15,760 bases of DNA. Origin: Bacillota bacterium (GTDB lineage: Bacteria; Bacillota_E; RBS10-35; JAJYVN01). The notes under the pieces are model-generated. The model saw nothing but the letters and a program-made list of their open reading frames with translations. It searched no databases and had not been told where the DNA came from. Where the stretch lies: positions 1 through 15,760 of the forward strand of contig JAJZWQ010000069.1 of assembly GCA_021846605.1 (NCBI GenBank). Reading direction: 5' to 3'. This document shows positions 7,582 through 14,763 of this stretch, piece by piece. Positions within the stretch are counted from its first letter, which is position 1, and each line of letters opens with the position of its first letter. The position numbers were made by a program, and so were the translations under genes.

Positions 7582-9289
7582 TCCAGGTCTTGGCGCCGGG
7601 CAGCAGTTCCTGGACGTCTTGCCCAAAGGCGATGAGTTGGGTCGTCGGGTTGAAGAGCGCCGGGCCAACCCCCTGCTGCCCCGCCGGCCAGATGAGGGCC
7701 TGGGCGCTGCCGTAGAGCGTGGTTCCGTGCGCCGGCGCCCAGGAGGGGGGCTGTTCCGGCTGCCAGACGAACGTGCCGGCCCACCACGCCCCGGCCGACG
7801 CCAGCAGCGCGTCCACCGGGCCCTGGGCGGGCTGCTGCCAATACATGAACGGGTCCTGGGTCGCGCCGGCGGCCAGCAGGCGGAACGCTCCCAGCTGATA
7901 CAGCTCCCAGCCATTGCTCAGGGCTTGGGCGGACAGCGCCGCCGCCCCCACCCCCACCGCTCCCCCGCTGCGGGCCCGCAGGAGCAGGCTGCGCTGCAGG
8001 AGAACGACCGCCTGGGCGCGGGTGAGTCCCTGGGCCGGCGCCAGGATGCCGTTCCCCTCGCCCTGCAGGAGCCCGTCGGCCACGGCCGTGGTCAGGGCCT
8101 GCAGGTCCGACGCGGAGAGGCCACCGAGGTCGGAAAACGGCATGGGGGCACTGGCGGGCGGCAGGCCCAGGGCCGAAACGAGCAGCCCCACCGTCTCCAG
8201 GCGCGTCAGGGAGGCTGCCGGCGCCACACCCGCCGGCAGCAGGCCGTGGGCGGAGGCGAACGCCATGAACCCGGCGGCGTACTGCGCCGTCCCGGCCGGG
8301 GCCGGGGCCGTGCTGCCGGACCAACCGAGCACACGCCCCAGGAAGGTCACCATCTCCTGCAACTGCACCGGCGCATCGGGCGAAAAGTCGGCGTTCCCCG
8401 TGCCCTGCACCACCCCGACACTGGCCAGGACCGCCGCCGGGCCGGCCGCCCAGGTGGTATGGGTCATGTCCTGGAAGGGCCAGAGCGGCCCGGGGTCGGT
8501 TGAGGTCTGGGACAGCCCGCCCGCGGCACCCGCGGCCAGCGCCTGCTCCCAGGTGTAGGTGACGGGGAGAGGGGCTCCGGTATAGCCGACGTAGAGCTGC
8601 GCCGAGGTGCCGGTGCCGGTAGGGCCGCCGGGCAACCCCGCCGCGCCGAATAGACCCGCCTGCCCCCAGTCGCCCAGCACGTTCAGCCGGTGGCCCCAAC
8701 AGCCGGGCGCGGTCGGACCGGTGCAATCCACGTTGACTGTTTCGCCGCTGGAGCCACCCCAACCGTCCAGGTACATGTACCCGTACATCGCGACCGCCGA
8801 CTGTTCATCACCTGCCCAATTCGCCCCATACGCGAACTGGGCGAACCCCGCCGGCACCTGCGGGTCCTGGTCGGCGCCGGCCCCGGCCTGGGCGGCCAGG
8901 TCCAGCGCCGGCGTGATGGCCACCAGCGGCGGCAGTCCGCGGGCGATACGCTCCAGGTTCACAAGGATGAACTGTTGCTCGTCGCTGGGGAGGCTTTGGA
9001 AGCCGGATGGCAGCAGCAGGGGGGGCAGGCCCTCTGCCCCGCGGGCGTTGTTGATGGCGGCGATGGCCGCATCCTCCCGCGCGGGGGTGTCCACGGTCCA
9101 CCGGTTGGTGGCCGGATCAAACGCGCAGTATCCGGACACCACCAGCCCGTTCACCGCACGGCAGACCGCGTCGTAGTTCGGTTGGGGCGGCAGGTTCGCC
9201 GCGGGCATGGTCGTGGCCGCCCAGACGCCCTGCGCCGTGGCGACGGCCACCGAAGCCAACAGCGCGGTCAGCGCAGAAAAGTGGCGCAT
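7517..9289 (-). CDS. Secreted CAP-like protein with SLH cell-wall anchoring repeats
   Basis: This is a 590-residue protein. A signal peptide (about 1-24, 'LTALLASVAVATAQGVWA') is followed by a CAP/SCP-like domain at about 70-245: 'AAIAAINNARGAEGLPPL', 'ILVNLERIARGLPPL', then 'CWGHRLNVLGDWG', the counterpart of the CAP 'GHRxNIL' motif. Three S-layer-homology-like repeats follow at about 270-322, 335-376 and 384-437 (for example 'VVQGTGNADFSPDAPVQLQE'). A final domain of about 130 residues is unrecognised. SLH repeats usually bind pyruvylated secondary wall polymer, so this is probably a wall-anchored surface protein. I chose ATG 9289 because GAGGTGAT at 9299-9306 precedes it; ATG 9316 is in frame but has no ribosome binding site and would add nine charged residues before the signal peptide. 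Confidence 0.85.
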   Translation of the reverse strand: MRHFSALTALLASVAVATAQGVWAATTMPAANLPPQPNYDAVCRAVNGLVVSGYCAFDPATNRWTVDTPAREDAAIAAINNARGAEGLPPLLLPSGFQSLPSDEQQFILVNLERIARGLPPLVAITPALDLAAQAGAGADQDPQVPAGFAQFAYGANWAGDEQSAVAMYGYMYLDGWGGSSGETVNVDCTGPTAPGCWGHRLNVLGDWGQAGLFGAAGLPGGPTGTGTSAQLYVGYTGAPLPVTYTWEQALAAGAAGGLSQTSTDPGPLWPFQDMTHTTWAAGPAAVLASVGVVQGTGNADFSPDAPVQLQEMVTFLGRVLGWSGSTAPAPAGTAQYAAGFMAFASAHGLLPAGVAPAASLTRLETVGLLVSALGLPPASAPMPFSDLGGLSASDLQALTTAVADGLLQGEGNGILAPAQGLTRAQAVVLLQRSLLLRARSGGAVGVGAAALSAQALSNGWELYQLGAFRLLAAGATQDPFMYWQQPAQGPVDALLASAGAWWAGTFVWQPEQPPSWAPAHGTTLYGSAQALIWPAGQQGVGPALFNPTTQLIAFGQDVQELLPGAKTWITAPQLAATEPELALAAAIHP

Positions 9290-9298
9290 GCGGTCGAA

Positions 9299-9306
9299 AT
9301 CACCTC
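9299..9306 (-). promoter_or_regulatory. Ribosome binding site deciding the start of the SLH protein
   Basis: On the - strand GAGGTGAT, a match to the extended anti-Shine-Dalgarno complement, ends 9 nt before ATG 9289. It lies inside the longer frame that begins at ATG 9316, and so argues for the downstream start. Confidence 0.65.
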
Positions 9307-9342
9307 GGTCCTTCATTCGGCAGGACCCGCCGCTGGGTGGGG

Positions 9343-9411
9343 GTACCTGGGTGGCCGCCCCCTGCAGCGCCGGCAGCTTTACCGCCCGGACCGCACTTCC
9401 TGCGGCAGGCG
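9343..9411 (-). other. Structured 5' leader upstream of the SLH gene (possible riboswitch or attenuator)
   Basis: Reading the - strand, an 11-bp hairpin is visible: CGCCTGCCGCA, loop GGAAG, then TGCGG, a TC bulge and CGGGCG. It is followed by GTAAAGCTGCC...GGCGGC, which pairs as a 6-bp stem, and then CCACCCAGGTACC. A further GGTCC/GGACC stem lies just before the ribosome binding site. The AAAGC and CCAGGTACC pieces are reminiscent of parts of c-di-GMP-I (GEMM) riboswitches, but the 5' AGGGCAAACC hallmark is absent, so no class is assigned. Confidence 0.35.
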
Positions 9412-9421
9412 CTCCCCTTCG

Positions 9422-9461
9422 CCTGACGCGTCAGGGGGCCGGCAGGTTCCCTCCCGGCCCC
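9422..9461 (-). terminator. Hairpins 18-57 nt downstream of thuA, possible terminator
   Basis: Two inverted repeats lie between the thuA stop and the SLH leader: GGGGCCGG/CCGGCCCC (9435-9442 with 9454-9461, 11-nt loop) and the perfect 14-nt palindrome CCTGACGCGTCAGG (9422-9435). On the - strand the GC-rich hairpin comes first after the thuA stop. No T-tract follows, so a factor-independent terminator is only a possibility; the palindrome could equally be an operator for the SLH gene. Confidence 0.35.
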
Positions 9462-9478
9462 GGGCCCGGTCGCGCGGT

Positions 9479-10213
9479 TCACCCCTGCCGCTCGGGCAGC
9501 GCCTCCAGCGGCGGGGGGTTGTCAAAGACCGGACGGGGCCCCCCGCTGGGCGCGGCCCACCCTACGGCGTTTGCCAGGACCTGCTGGATCACGGGCTGGT
9601 GGTAGATGGGGAAGGTCTCATGGCCGGGCCGGAAGTAGAAGATCCGGCCACGGCCGCGATGGAAGCAGCAGCCACTGCGGAACACCTCGCCCCCCTGGAA
9701 CCAGGAGACGAAGACCAGCGCATCCGGCGCCGGGATGTCAAACCGCTCCCCGTACATCTCTGCGTGTTCCAGTTCGAAGTGCTCTGGCAAGCCGCGCGCA
9801 ATGGGATGGGAAGGTTCCACCACCCAGATGCGCTCCTTCTCGCCCGCATCACGCCACTTGAGATCGCAGCTGGTCCCCATCAGCCGCTTGAAGATCTTGG
9901 AGTGGTGGCCACTATGCAGCACCACCAGCCCCATGCCCTCCTGGGTCACCCGCCGCCAGACGCGCTCCACCACCGCGTCAGATACCTCGTGGTGCGCCTG
10001 GTGGCCCCACCACGTCAGGACGTCGGTTTCGGCCAGCACCTCGGGGGTGAGGCCGTGCTCCGGTTCGTCGAGGGTGGCGACCCGCACCGCGCAGCCGGCG
10101 TCGCGCAACGCCGCCGCGATCGGGGCGTGCAGCCCCTCGGGATAGACCTGCTCGACGCGGGGGTCGCGCCTTTCGTGCCGATATTCGTTCCAGACCGTGA
10201 CCCGGATCGCCAT
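9479..10213 (-). CDS. thuA: ThuA-family protein (trehalose/3-keto-sugar utilisation)
   Basis: This is a 244-residue protein, the usual ThuA length. The fold is class I glutamine-amidotransferase-like. The family motifs are all clear: '[11 protein letters not shown]' at the N terminus, '[14 protein letters not shown]', '[20 protein letters not shown]', '[15 protein letters not shown]', '[10 protein letters not shown]' and '[12 protein letters not shown]'. In rhizobia ThuA acts with the Gfo/Idh-type ThuB in trehalose-related sugar use; the exact reaction of most homologues is not settled. I chose ATG 10213 because GGAGG lies 7 nt upstream; the frame extends another 41 codons but that stretch looks non-coding. 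The partner here is probably the oxidoreductase at 13660-14715, separated by a TauABC-like transporter on the same strand. Confidence 0.92.
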   Translation of the reverse strand: MAIRVTVWNEYRHERRDPRVEQVYPEGLHAPIAAALRDAGCAVRVATLDEPEHGLTPEVLAETDVLTWWGHQAHHEVSDAVVERVWRRVTQEGMGLVVLHSGHHSKIFKRLMGTSCDLKWRDAGEKERIWVVEPSHPIARGLPEHFELEHAEMYGERFDIPAPDALVFVSWFQGGEVFRSGCCFHRGRGRIFYFRPGHETFPIYHQPVIQQVLANAVGWAAPSGGPRPVFDNPPPLEALPERQG

Positions 10214-10254
10214 GCGCCCGCCTCCCTCGCCTGCGGCCCGAACCGGCCCCGCCC

Positions 10255-10284
10255 AGCATAGCCGATGGCGGGTCCGGCCGTCAG
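10255..10284 (-). promoter_or_regulatory. Candidate sigma-A-type promoter for thuA
   Basis: On the - strand CTGACG (10279-10284) and TATGCT (10255-10260) are separated by 18 nt. Each matches four of six consensus bases, and they lie about 40-70 nt upstream of the thuA ATG. In DNA this GC-rich a TATGCT hexamer stands out, but chance occurrence cannot be excluded. Confidence 0.4.
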
Positions 10285-10378
10285 GCGCCCGGGGGAAGCG
10301 GCCGGGCCTTCGGAGGGATGCGAGCCCCTGCGGCACTCTGACACCATGCGCGCGGGCGATGTGGGAAGCGAACCGGGA

Positions 10379-10392
10379 GCGGGGTGCCCCGC
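10379..10392 (-). terminator. Short GC-rich palindrome after the ATPase gene
   Basis: GCGGGG/CCCCGC forms an inverted repeat with almost no loop, 43-56 nt downstream of the ATPase stop and upstream of the candidate thuA promoter. No T-tract follows. It may mark the end of the transporter transcript, but support is weak. The rest of the 221-bp gap between the two genes shows no coding potential that I can support. Confidence 0.25.
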
Positions 10393-10434
10393 CGCTATCA
10401 CGGCAGGGCGCTTGCCAGGGCCGGTCGGGCCGGT

Positions 10435-11214
10435 TCAGGGTCCGGCGGCCGCCTCCTCCATAGCCTCGGGCCGCAGGACCTTCAGCACGTCCCGTTTATA
10501 CCGCGTGAACTCTGGGGTGAGGATCATGTCGTAGTGGCGGGGCCGGGGCAACTCGACCGAGAGTTCCAGAGCCAGGCGTCCTGGCCGCGGGGTCAGGACG
10601 AGGATGCGATCCCCCAGAAGCACCGCTTCCTCGACGTCGTGGGTGATGAAGAGCACAGTCGGCCGCACCTTGCGCCACAGCGAGAGCAGGAAGGCCTGCA
10701 TCTCGCTGCGTGTCTGGGCGTCCAGGGCGCCGAACGGTTCATCCATGAGGAGCATCTTTGGCTCCATGATCAGCGCCCGCGCGATGGCCACCCGCTGCTG
10801 CATGCCTCCGGAGAGCTCGTAGGGGGCGTGTCTTTCGAACCCCGCCAGCCCCATGATCCCGATGATGTATCGGACCTTCGCGTCGTCGCCGGGCCGTACG
10901 CCGCGGAGCCGCAGCCCAAACGCGATGTTTTGCCAGACCGACAGCCAGGGATACAGCGCAGGCTGTTGGAAGACGACCGCCCGGTCGGCGCCGGGCCCGT
11001 GGACCTCGGCGCCGTCCAGGAGGATCGCGCCCGCGTCCGGCTGTTCGAAGCCGGCCACGAGGTTGAGCAGCGTGGTCTTGCCGCAGCCGCTTGGACCGAC
11101 GACGGTCACGAACTCCCCATCGTCCACATGCGTCTCCAACCCCTCCAGCGCGAACGTAGGCGGTTTGCCGCCGCGGCCGGGATAGACCTTGCGCAGGGCG
11201 TGCACCTCGATCAC
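10435..11214 (-). CDS. tauB: ABC transporter ATP-binding protein, TauB/SsuB/NrtD family
   Basis: This is a 259-residue protein with GTG start; GGAGGG lies 8 nt upstream, in the 21-bp gap after the binding-protein gene. All ABC ATPase motifs are intact: Walker A 'GPSGCGKTT' (40-48), Q-loop '[17 protein letters not shown]' (81-97), signature '[15 protein letters not shown]' (134-148), Walker B '[12 protein letters not shown]' (154-165) and the H-loop His at 192. 'PWLSVWQN' and 'ITHDVEEAV' are typical of the taurine/sulfonate/nitrate import subfamily. It powers import through the permease at 12371-13231. The substrate cannot be read from this subunit. Confidence 0.93.
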   Translation of the reverse strand: MIEVHALRKVYPGRGGKPPTFALEGLETHVDDGEFVTVVGPSGCGKTTLLNLVAGFEQPDAGAILLDGAEVHGPGADRAVVFQQPALYPWLSVWQNIAFGLRLRGVRPGDDAKVRYIIGIMGLAGFERHAPYELSGGMQQRVAIARALIMEPKMLLMDEPFGALDAQTRSEMQAFLLSLWRKVRPTVLFITHDVEEAVLLGDRILVLTPRPGRLALELSVELPRPRHYDMILTPEFTRYKRDVLKVLRPEAMEEAAAGP

Positions 11215-11235
11215 GCGGGCGTCCCTCCCCTTACG

Positions 11236-12336
11236 CTACGATGTCGGCGACCCCGAGCTGGAAGCCTGCAGCACCGCTTCGGCGTAGGACGGGTTGACGT
11301 AGGCCGCAAAGTTTGAGGGCACCGAACTCACCCGCCCCGAGGACTTCAGCCAGGCTCCCGCCTCCTCCAGGGACTTGGTGACCAGGGAGTTGGCGACGTT
11401 GCCCGGACCGCCGAGCCCCTGGGAGGTCACCTCCTCCTGCAGGGTCAGGAACTTGAGCCCGGCGGACTGGGACTGCGCCTGGGCGACCGTGATCGCGCCC
11501 ACCTTGGACATGTCCTGGTAGGCCTGGCTCGGATCGTTCTGGTAGGTGGATACGCCGGCCGCCTCGGCCTGCACGAAGCCGTCCACCAGCTTGGGGTACT
11601 TCTTGGCGAACGTCGTGTTGACCACGGCGAGGTTGAAGATGGGCGCCGCGCTCCCCTGCGACTGGTCATACAGCAGGGCCTTGCCACCGTCACTGACCAT
11701 CTCGCTGAAGAACGGCACCCACACATAGGCGGCATTGATGTCCCCGCGCTTCCACGCGGCGACCATGCCGGGCGGGGTCATGTTGTCGATCTTGATGGAG
11801 CCGGCGGGAACGCCGGCCTGCTGCTCGGCCACCGCGAGTTCGAACGACGACGACGAGCCGCTGTTCAGGGCGACCGTCTTGCCCTCCAGGTTCTTGAGGC
11901 TTTCGATGCCCTGCCCCTTGCGGACGACCAGCCCCTCACCCGTGGTGTACAGGTCCTGCGCCCAGATCACCTGCAGCGGAACCCCTTTGCTGATGGCGGT
12001 GGCCAACGGTGGATTGCCGAGGACGCTCATGAACTGCAGCGCCCCCGAACTCAGGGCGTCCAGCGCCTGCGGACCCGACGAGTAGTACTTCATGGTCACG
12101 TCGGCGTGCATATATTTGGCGAAGTATTTCTGCGCGATCGCCACCATCTCGGGATCGGGGGCGTCTTCGTAACCGATGGTCACCTTGGGTGCTGAAGCGC
12201 CTGCGGCGGTCGGGCTGTTGCCGACTGCACCACAGGCGGTGACGGTCACCAACGAAACTGCGGTCACCAGCCCCAGCGCCAGGGTCTGGGCGAACCGGCG
12301 GCCACCACGGCGCGGGGCACATGCGGACTTGAACAA
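11236..12336 (-). CDS. tauA: TauA-like substrate-binding lipoprotein of the ABC importer
   Basis: This is a 366-residue protein with a type II signal peptide; the lipobox is 'TVTAC' with the lipidated Cys at 35, followed by a Ser/Ala-rich tether. The mature part follows TauA closely in layout: 'YYSSGPQALDALSSGALQFM', 'GNPPLATAISKGVPLQVIW', 'EGLVVRKGQGIESLKNLEGK', 'MTPPGMVAAWKRGDINAAYV' and 'VNTTFAKKYPKLVDGFV'. It resembles TauA more than SsuA, but taurine itself is not established. Translation should start at TTG 12336, because a near-perfect Shine-Dalgarno sequence lies just upstream. It would be lipidated by Lgt and cut by LspA, whose gene is nearby. Confidence 0.9.
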   Translation of the reverse strand: MFKSACAPRRGGRRFAQTLALGLVTAVSLVTVTACGAVGNSPTAAGASAPKVTIGYEDAPDPEMVAIAQKYFAKYMHADVTMKYYSSGPQALDALSSGALQFMSVLGNPPLATAISKGVPLQVIWAQDLYTTGEGLVVRKGQGIESLKNLEGKTVALNSGSSSSFELAVAEQQAGVPAGSIKIDNMTPPGMVAAWKRGDINAAYVWVPFFSEMVSDGGKALLYDQSQGSAAPIFNLAVVNTTFAKKYPKLVDGFVQAEAAGVSTYQNDPSQAYQDMSKVGAITVAQAQSQSAGLKFLTLQEEVTSQGLGGPGNVANSLVTKSLEEAGAWLKSSGRVSSVPSNFAAYVNPSYAEAVLQASSSGSPTS

Positions 12337-12339
12337 GCA

Positions 12340-12350
12340 GGATCACCTCC
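12340..12350 (-). promoter_or_regulatory. Near-perfect Shine-Dalgarno sequence selecting a TTG start
   Basis: GGAGGTGATCC on the - strand is complementary to the 16S 3' end over 11 bases. Its GGAGG core is 9 nt from the TTG at 12336. It fixes a rare start codon for the binding protein, and such strong initiation would give excess binding protein over permease and ATPase. Confidence 0.8.
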
Positions 12351-12370
12351 AACTGTACGTGGACGGACAC

Positions 12371-13231
12371 TCACGCCTTGCCCCTCCAAGGGATCGCGGC
12401 GCGCTCGATCAGACGCAGACAGAGATCCATGAGGTAACCGACGATGCCGATCGCGATGATTGCCACGAAGACGTATCCGGACTGCAGGTTGTTGCCCGCT
12501 CGAAGCACCATCCAACCCAGCCCCTGCGAAGCGGATACCATCTCGGCGGCCACCAGACAGGTCCAGGCGATCCCCAGGCCGACGCGCATCCCGGTGAAGA
12601 TCTCCGGCAGGCTGGATGGGAGGATCACGTAGCGGAAGGTTTGCCCAGAACTGGCCCCCAGGCACTGGGCCACCCGCACCCGTGTCTGCTGGACCCCGGT
12701 GACCCCGGCCACGGTGTTCAGGATCATGATCGGCAGGGTGCAGAAGAAGATCAGCAGGATCTTGGGCAACTCGCCGATACCGAACCACATGATCAGCAGT
12801 GGGATAAAGGCCAGGGGCGGAATGGGGCGCAGGAACTGGAGCATGGGGTCGATCGCCGCGTGCACCACGCGGTTGACAGCCATCCAGAGGCCGACTGCCA
12901 CGCCGACGATCACGGCGGCGATAAAGCCCGTGACGATGCGGAAGCTGCTGATGGCGGTGTGCCGCAGCAGCGACTCGCCACCGTAGCCGACCGTCACGGA
13001 ACGAGCGAAGTCCCGCAGCACGTGCTGGGGCGAGGGCAGGATGACGGGCTTCAGCAGGTGGCTGGCGGTCAGGCCCTCCCAGATCAGGATGAGCGCCACC
13101 GCCACCCCGATCGACACAAGTTCGGTCCGCTCCGTCCACCGGGCCGCCGCACGGGGAGTGGTCGTTACGGTCGCGTCGGCAAGCACCCCGGGCGGTAGGG
13201 GCGACGTGGTCACCGGCGCCGGATTGTCCAC
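12371..13231 (-). CDS. tauC: ABC transporter permease, TauC/SsuC family
   Basis: This is a 286-residue protein. A hydrophilic N terminus of about 35 residues precedes the first helix (about 39-54, 'LVSIGVAVALILIWEGLT'), and further segments are consistent with six transmembrane helices and a BPD_transp_1 domain. The EAA-type coupling loop reads 'LGASSGQTFRYVILPSSLPE', followed by 'IFTGMRVGLGIAWTCLVAAEM', the normal TauC/SsuC arrangement. GTG 13231 is chosen because GGGAGG lies 9-10 nt upstream; GTG 13249 is in frame but precedes that site. It is the first transporter gene in transcription order and follows a long structured leader. The binding-protein gene starts 34 bp after its stop. Confidence 0.92.
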   Translation of the reverse strand: MDNPAPVTTSPLPPGVLADATVTTTPRAAARWTERTELVSIGVAVALILIWEGLTASHLLKPVILPSPQHVLRDFARSVTVGYGGESLLRHTAISSFRIVTGFIAAVIVGVAVGLWMAVNRVVHAAIDPMLQFLRPIPPLAFIPLLIMWFGIGELPKILLIFFCTLPIMILNTVAGVTGVQQTRVRVAQCLGASSGQTFRYVILPSSLPEIFTGMRVGLGIAWTCLVAAEMVSASQGLGWMVLRAGNNLQSGYVFVAIIAIGIVGYLMDLCLRLIERAAIPWRGKA

Positions 13232-13623
13232 GGCAGCGCTACCTCCCACGTTAACCGGTTCGGCTCGTTGCCCCGGCCGGGGGCACGCGCAAGCGGGGCA
13301 GGCCGCACAGCCTGCCCAGGGGTGCGGAGACGGCCGCCGATTACGGGACGGTTCCCGTGACCAGCGGCGGACCGGTGCGCTCGGATGGTTTGGTCACGCT
13401 CGCTCCTCCCTCCGGGCCGCGCGCCATACGGCGCGGGGTGGAAGGGCGGCAGCACGCAAGGCGCCACGCCCTCGCGCCAGGGGGCAGTCCCAAATTCGTC
13501 CAGCGAATGCGGACGGGAACAACCCCGTTTCCCCCGCAGGGGATCTGGCGGTGAACCGCTCGCCGGTTGAAGGGCGACTGGATCGCGGTTCCACCTAACC
13601 TTACCACAGGAGTTTACAGCGGG
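13232..13623 (-). other. Long structured leader of the transporter genes
   Basis: About 390 bp without a recognisable protein gene separate the oxidoreductase terminator from the permease. On the - strand it holds, in order: a possible promoter, a GC-rich stretch, the hairpin CGCGCC/GGCGCG (13420-13435, loop 4), a strong ribosome binding site with a micro-ORF (13341-13397), the hairpin ACGGGA/TCCCGT (13343-13358), an 8-bp hairpin GGGCAGGC/GCCTGCCC (13296-13317, loop 6) and the palindrome CCCCGGCCGGGG (13271-13282). I recognise no known riboswitch class. Confidence 0.45.
13341..13397 (-). CDS. Putative 18-residue leader peptide upstream of the importer
   Basis: A GTG-started ORF encodes VTKPSERTGPPLVTGTVP and ends in TAA. 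GGAGGGAGGAG (13403-13413) gives a very strong ribosome binding site, with GGAGGGAGG 7 nt from the GTG. A GC-rich hairpin lies just upstream, and the stop codon is inside a 6-bp hairpin. The ORF ends about 110 nt before the permease start. It could be a regulatory leader peptide that couples translation to folding of the downstream hairpins. It has no obvious run of a single amino acid, so the sensed signal cannot be read. It may also be a chance ORF. Confidence 0.4.
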   Translation of the reverse strand: MTKPSERTGPPLVTGTVP

Positions 13624-13626
13624 CAA
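13598..13626 (-). promoter_or_regulatory. Weak candidate promoter for the transporter genes
   Basis: On the - strand TTGCCC (13621-13626) and TAAGGT (13598-13603) are spaced by exactly 17 nt. Matches to the consensus are four and three of six bases. The -35-like hexamer overlaps the foot of the terminator hairpin of the preceding gene. Position suits a leader transcript that begins at about 13590. Confidence 0.3.
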
Positions 13627-13655
13627 CGCGCCGCCCCCCTGGGCGCGGCGCGTTG
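13624..13655 (-). terminator. Terminator-like hairpin after the Gfo/Idh oxidoreductase gene
   Basis: CAACGCGCCGC and GCGGCGCGTTG form a perfect 11-bp stem with a 10-nt loop, starting 4 nt after the stop codon. The downstream - strand sequence (CCCGCTGTAAACTCC) has no T-tract, so it is an atypical intrinsic terminator. It may separate the oxidoreductase transcript from the transporter leader. Confidence 0.6.
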
Positions 13656-13659
13656 GGCT

Positions 13660-14715
13660 TCAGTGCGCGAACGCGGGCTCAGGTTCCAGCACGACGCGCT
13701 TGCCGTCCTCGGCGGAGCGCAGCATCGCCAACAGCACGCTGGTATCGCCGAACTCGGTCTCCGGGGGCACCTGCAGCGGGGCTCCCGTGGTCAGGTGGTC
13801 GTGAAAGTTGAGGAGTTCCCGGCGGTAGCCCTGGCCCGGCGTATACGGCACCTGCTCGGAGCGGCCGTCTTCGTGGAAGACGTTGACGATGCCACAGTCC
13901 CGTTGCTCGAGGTAGAGCATGCCGGCCGTGCAGAAGAGGCGCAGCCCCACCAGCGGCCGCTGGGGCTCCCGGCCCGCCGTGTAGAACGTGTACTGCCCGA
14001 TGACGCCGCTGGAGAACTTGAGCGCGGCCTGCAGCACGGCGTACGGGGCAAAGTCGTCGTCCTGGGGCACGCCGTAGGCGTGCACCTCACTGACCGGCCC
14101 GAGGATGTGGTGCAGCGCGGCGATGTCATGGACCCCGGTGTCCAGGATCACGCCGCCGTGGAAGTCCGGGTGCTGGCGCCATTCGGTCGCTTCGAAGGTA
14201 TTGCCAAGCATCTTGCGCGGCATGTCCAGGACGCGGTTCTGGATGAAGAAGACCGGGTCCCCGACCCACTTCTCGGCGACCATCTGCCGCAGCCGGTTCG
14301 TTTCCTCGTCGAAGCGATAGTTTTCGGCGATCATAATCGGGATGCCGTACTTCTGCGGGAGCTTGCGCGCGGCGTTGGCCTCCTTGCGGTTGGCGGCCAG
14401 AGGCTTCTCACAGATGATGCCCTTGCTGCTGTGGGCCACGGCCTGGGCGATCCTCTGCGTCATCGGGAAGTTGTCCGGGATGGGGACGATGATGTCGATC
14501 ACGTCCACGTCGTCGCGCCGCGCCAGTTGGTCGGGATCCGGCTCCACGCTGTCCGGCGGTAGCCCCAATCTCTGGGCCCAGGACCGAGCCTCGTCGACGT
14601 TCTCGTTGCACAGGGCCACAATCCGATACTGCGCCGGCAGCGACCGGTATGCCGGGAGGTGCAGGCGCTCGAACGCCATCCCCGTGCCGATCACTCCCAC
14701 GCCCAACTGGCGCAT
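13660..14715 (-). CDS. Gfo/Idh/MocA-family NAD(P)-dependent oxidoreductase
   Basis: This is a 351-residue protein, the usual family length. The N-terminal Rossmann fold starts with 'LGVGVIGTGMAFERLHLPAY' (about 4-23). The family signature 'CEKPLAANRKEA' (about 102-113) carries the conserved Lys, and 'GGVILDTGVHDI' (187-198) gives the Asp and His of the active-site region in the C-terminal alpha/beta domain. Such enzymes oxidise or reduce hydroxyl groups of sugars, inositols and related polyols. A ThuB-like role with ThuA at 9479-10213 is plausible, but substrate and exact subfamily are unknown. ATG 14715 is preferred because AAGAAGGG lies 9 nt upstream; ATG 14724 directly abuts that sequence. 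Confidence 0.9.
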   Translation of the reverse strand: MRQLGVGVIGTGMAFERLHLPAYRSLPAQYRIVALCNENVDEARSWAQRLGLPPDSVEPDPDQLARRDDVDVIDIIVPIPDNFPMTQRIAQAVAHSSKGIICEKPLAANRKEANAARKLPQKYGIPIMIAENYRFDEETNRLRQMVAEKWVGDPVFFIQNRVLDMPRKMLGNTFEATEWRQHPDFHGGVILDTGVHDIAALHHILGPVSEVHAYGVPQDDDFAPYAVLQAALKFSSGVIGQYTFYTAGREPQRPLVGLRLFCTAGMLYLEQRDCGIVNVFHEDGRSEQVPYTPGQGYRRELLNFHDHLTTGAPLQVPPETEFGDTSVLLAMLRSAEDGKRVVLEPEPAFAH

Positions 14716-14746
14716 GGCCGTCATCCCTTCTTAACAACACTGGCCA

Positions 14747-14763
14747 CGGGGGTGAATCCCCCG
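14747..14763 (-). terminator. Candidate intrinsic terminator between lspA and the oxidoreductase gene
   Basis: CGGGGG and CCCCCG form a 6-bp stem with a 5-nt loop. On the - strand it is followed by TGGCCAGTGTTGTTAAG, a modestly T-rich tail. A second hairpin, CGCCGGC/GCCGGCG (14801-14818), straddles the lspA stop codon. Together they suggest that lspA and the oxidoreductase are separate transcription units. Confidence 0.45.

Noticed and set aside
8690..10261. Long + strand frame of 523 codons opposite the SLH and thuA genes
   Set aside because: It spans two well-supported - strand genes and their gap, and its translation has no recognisable domain. It is a high-GC shadow frame.
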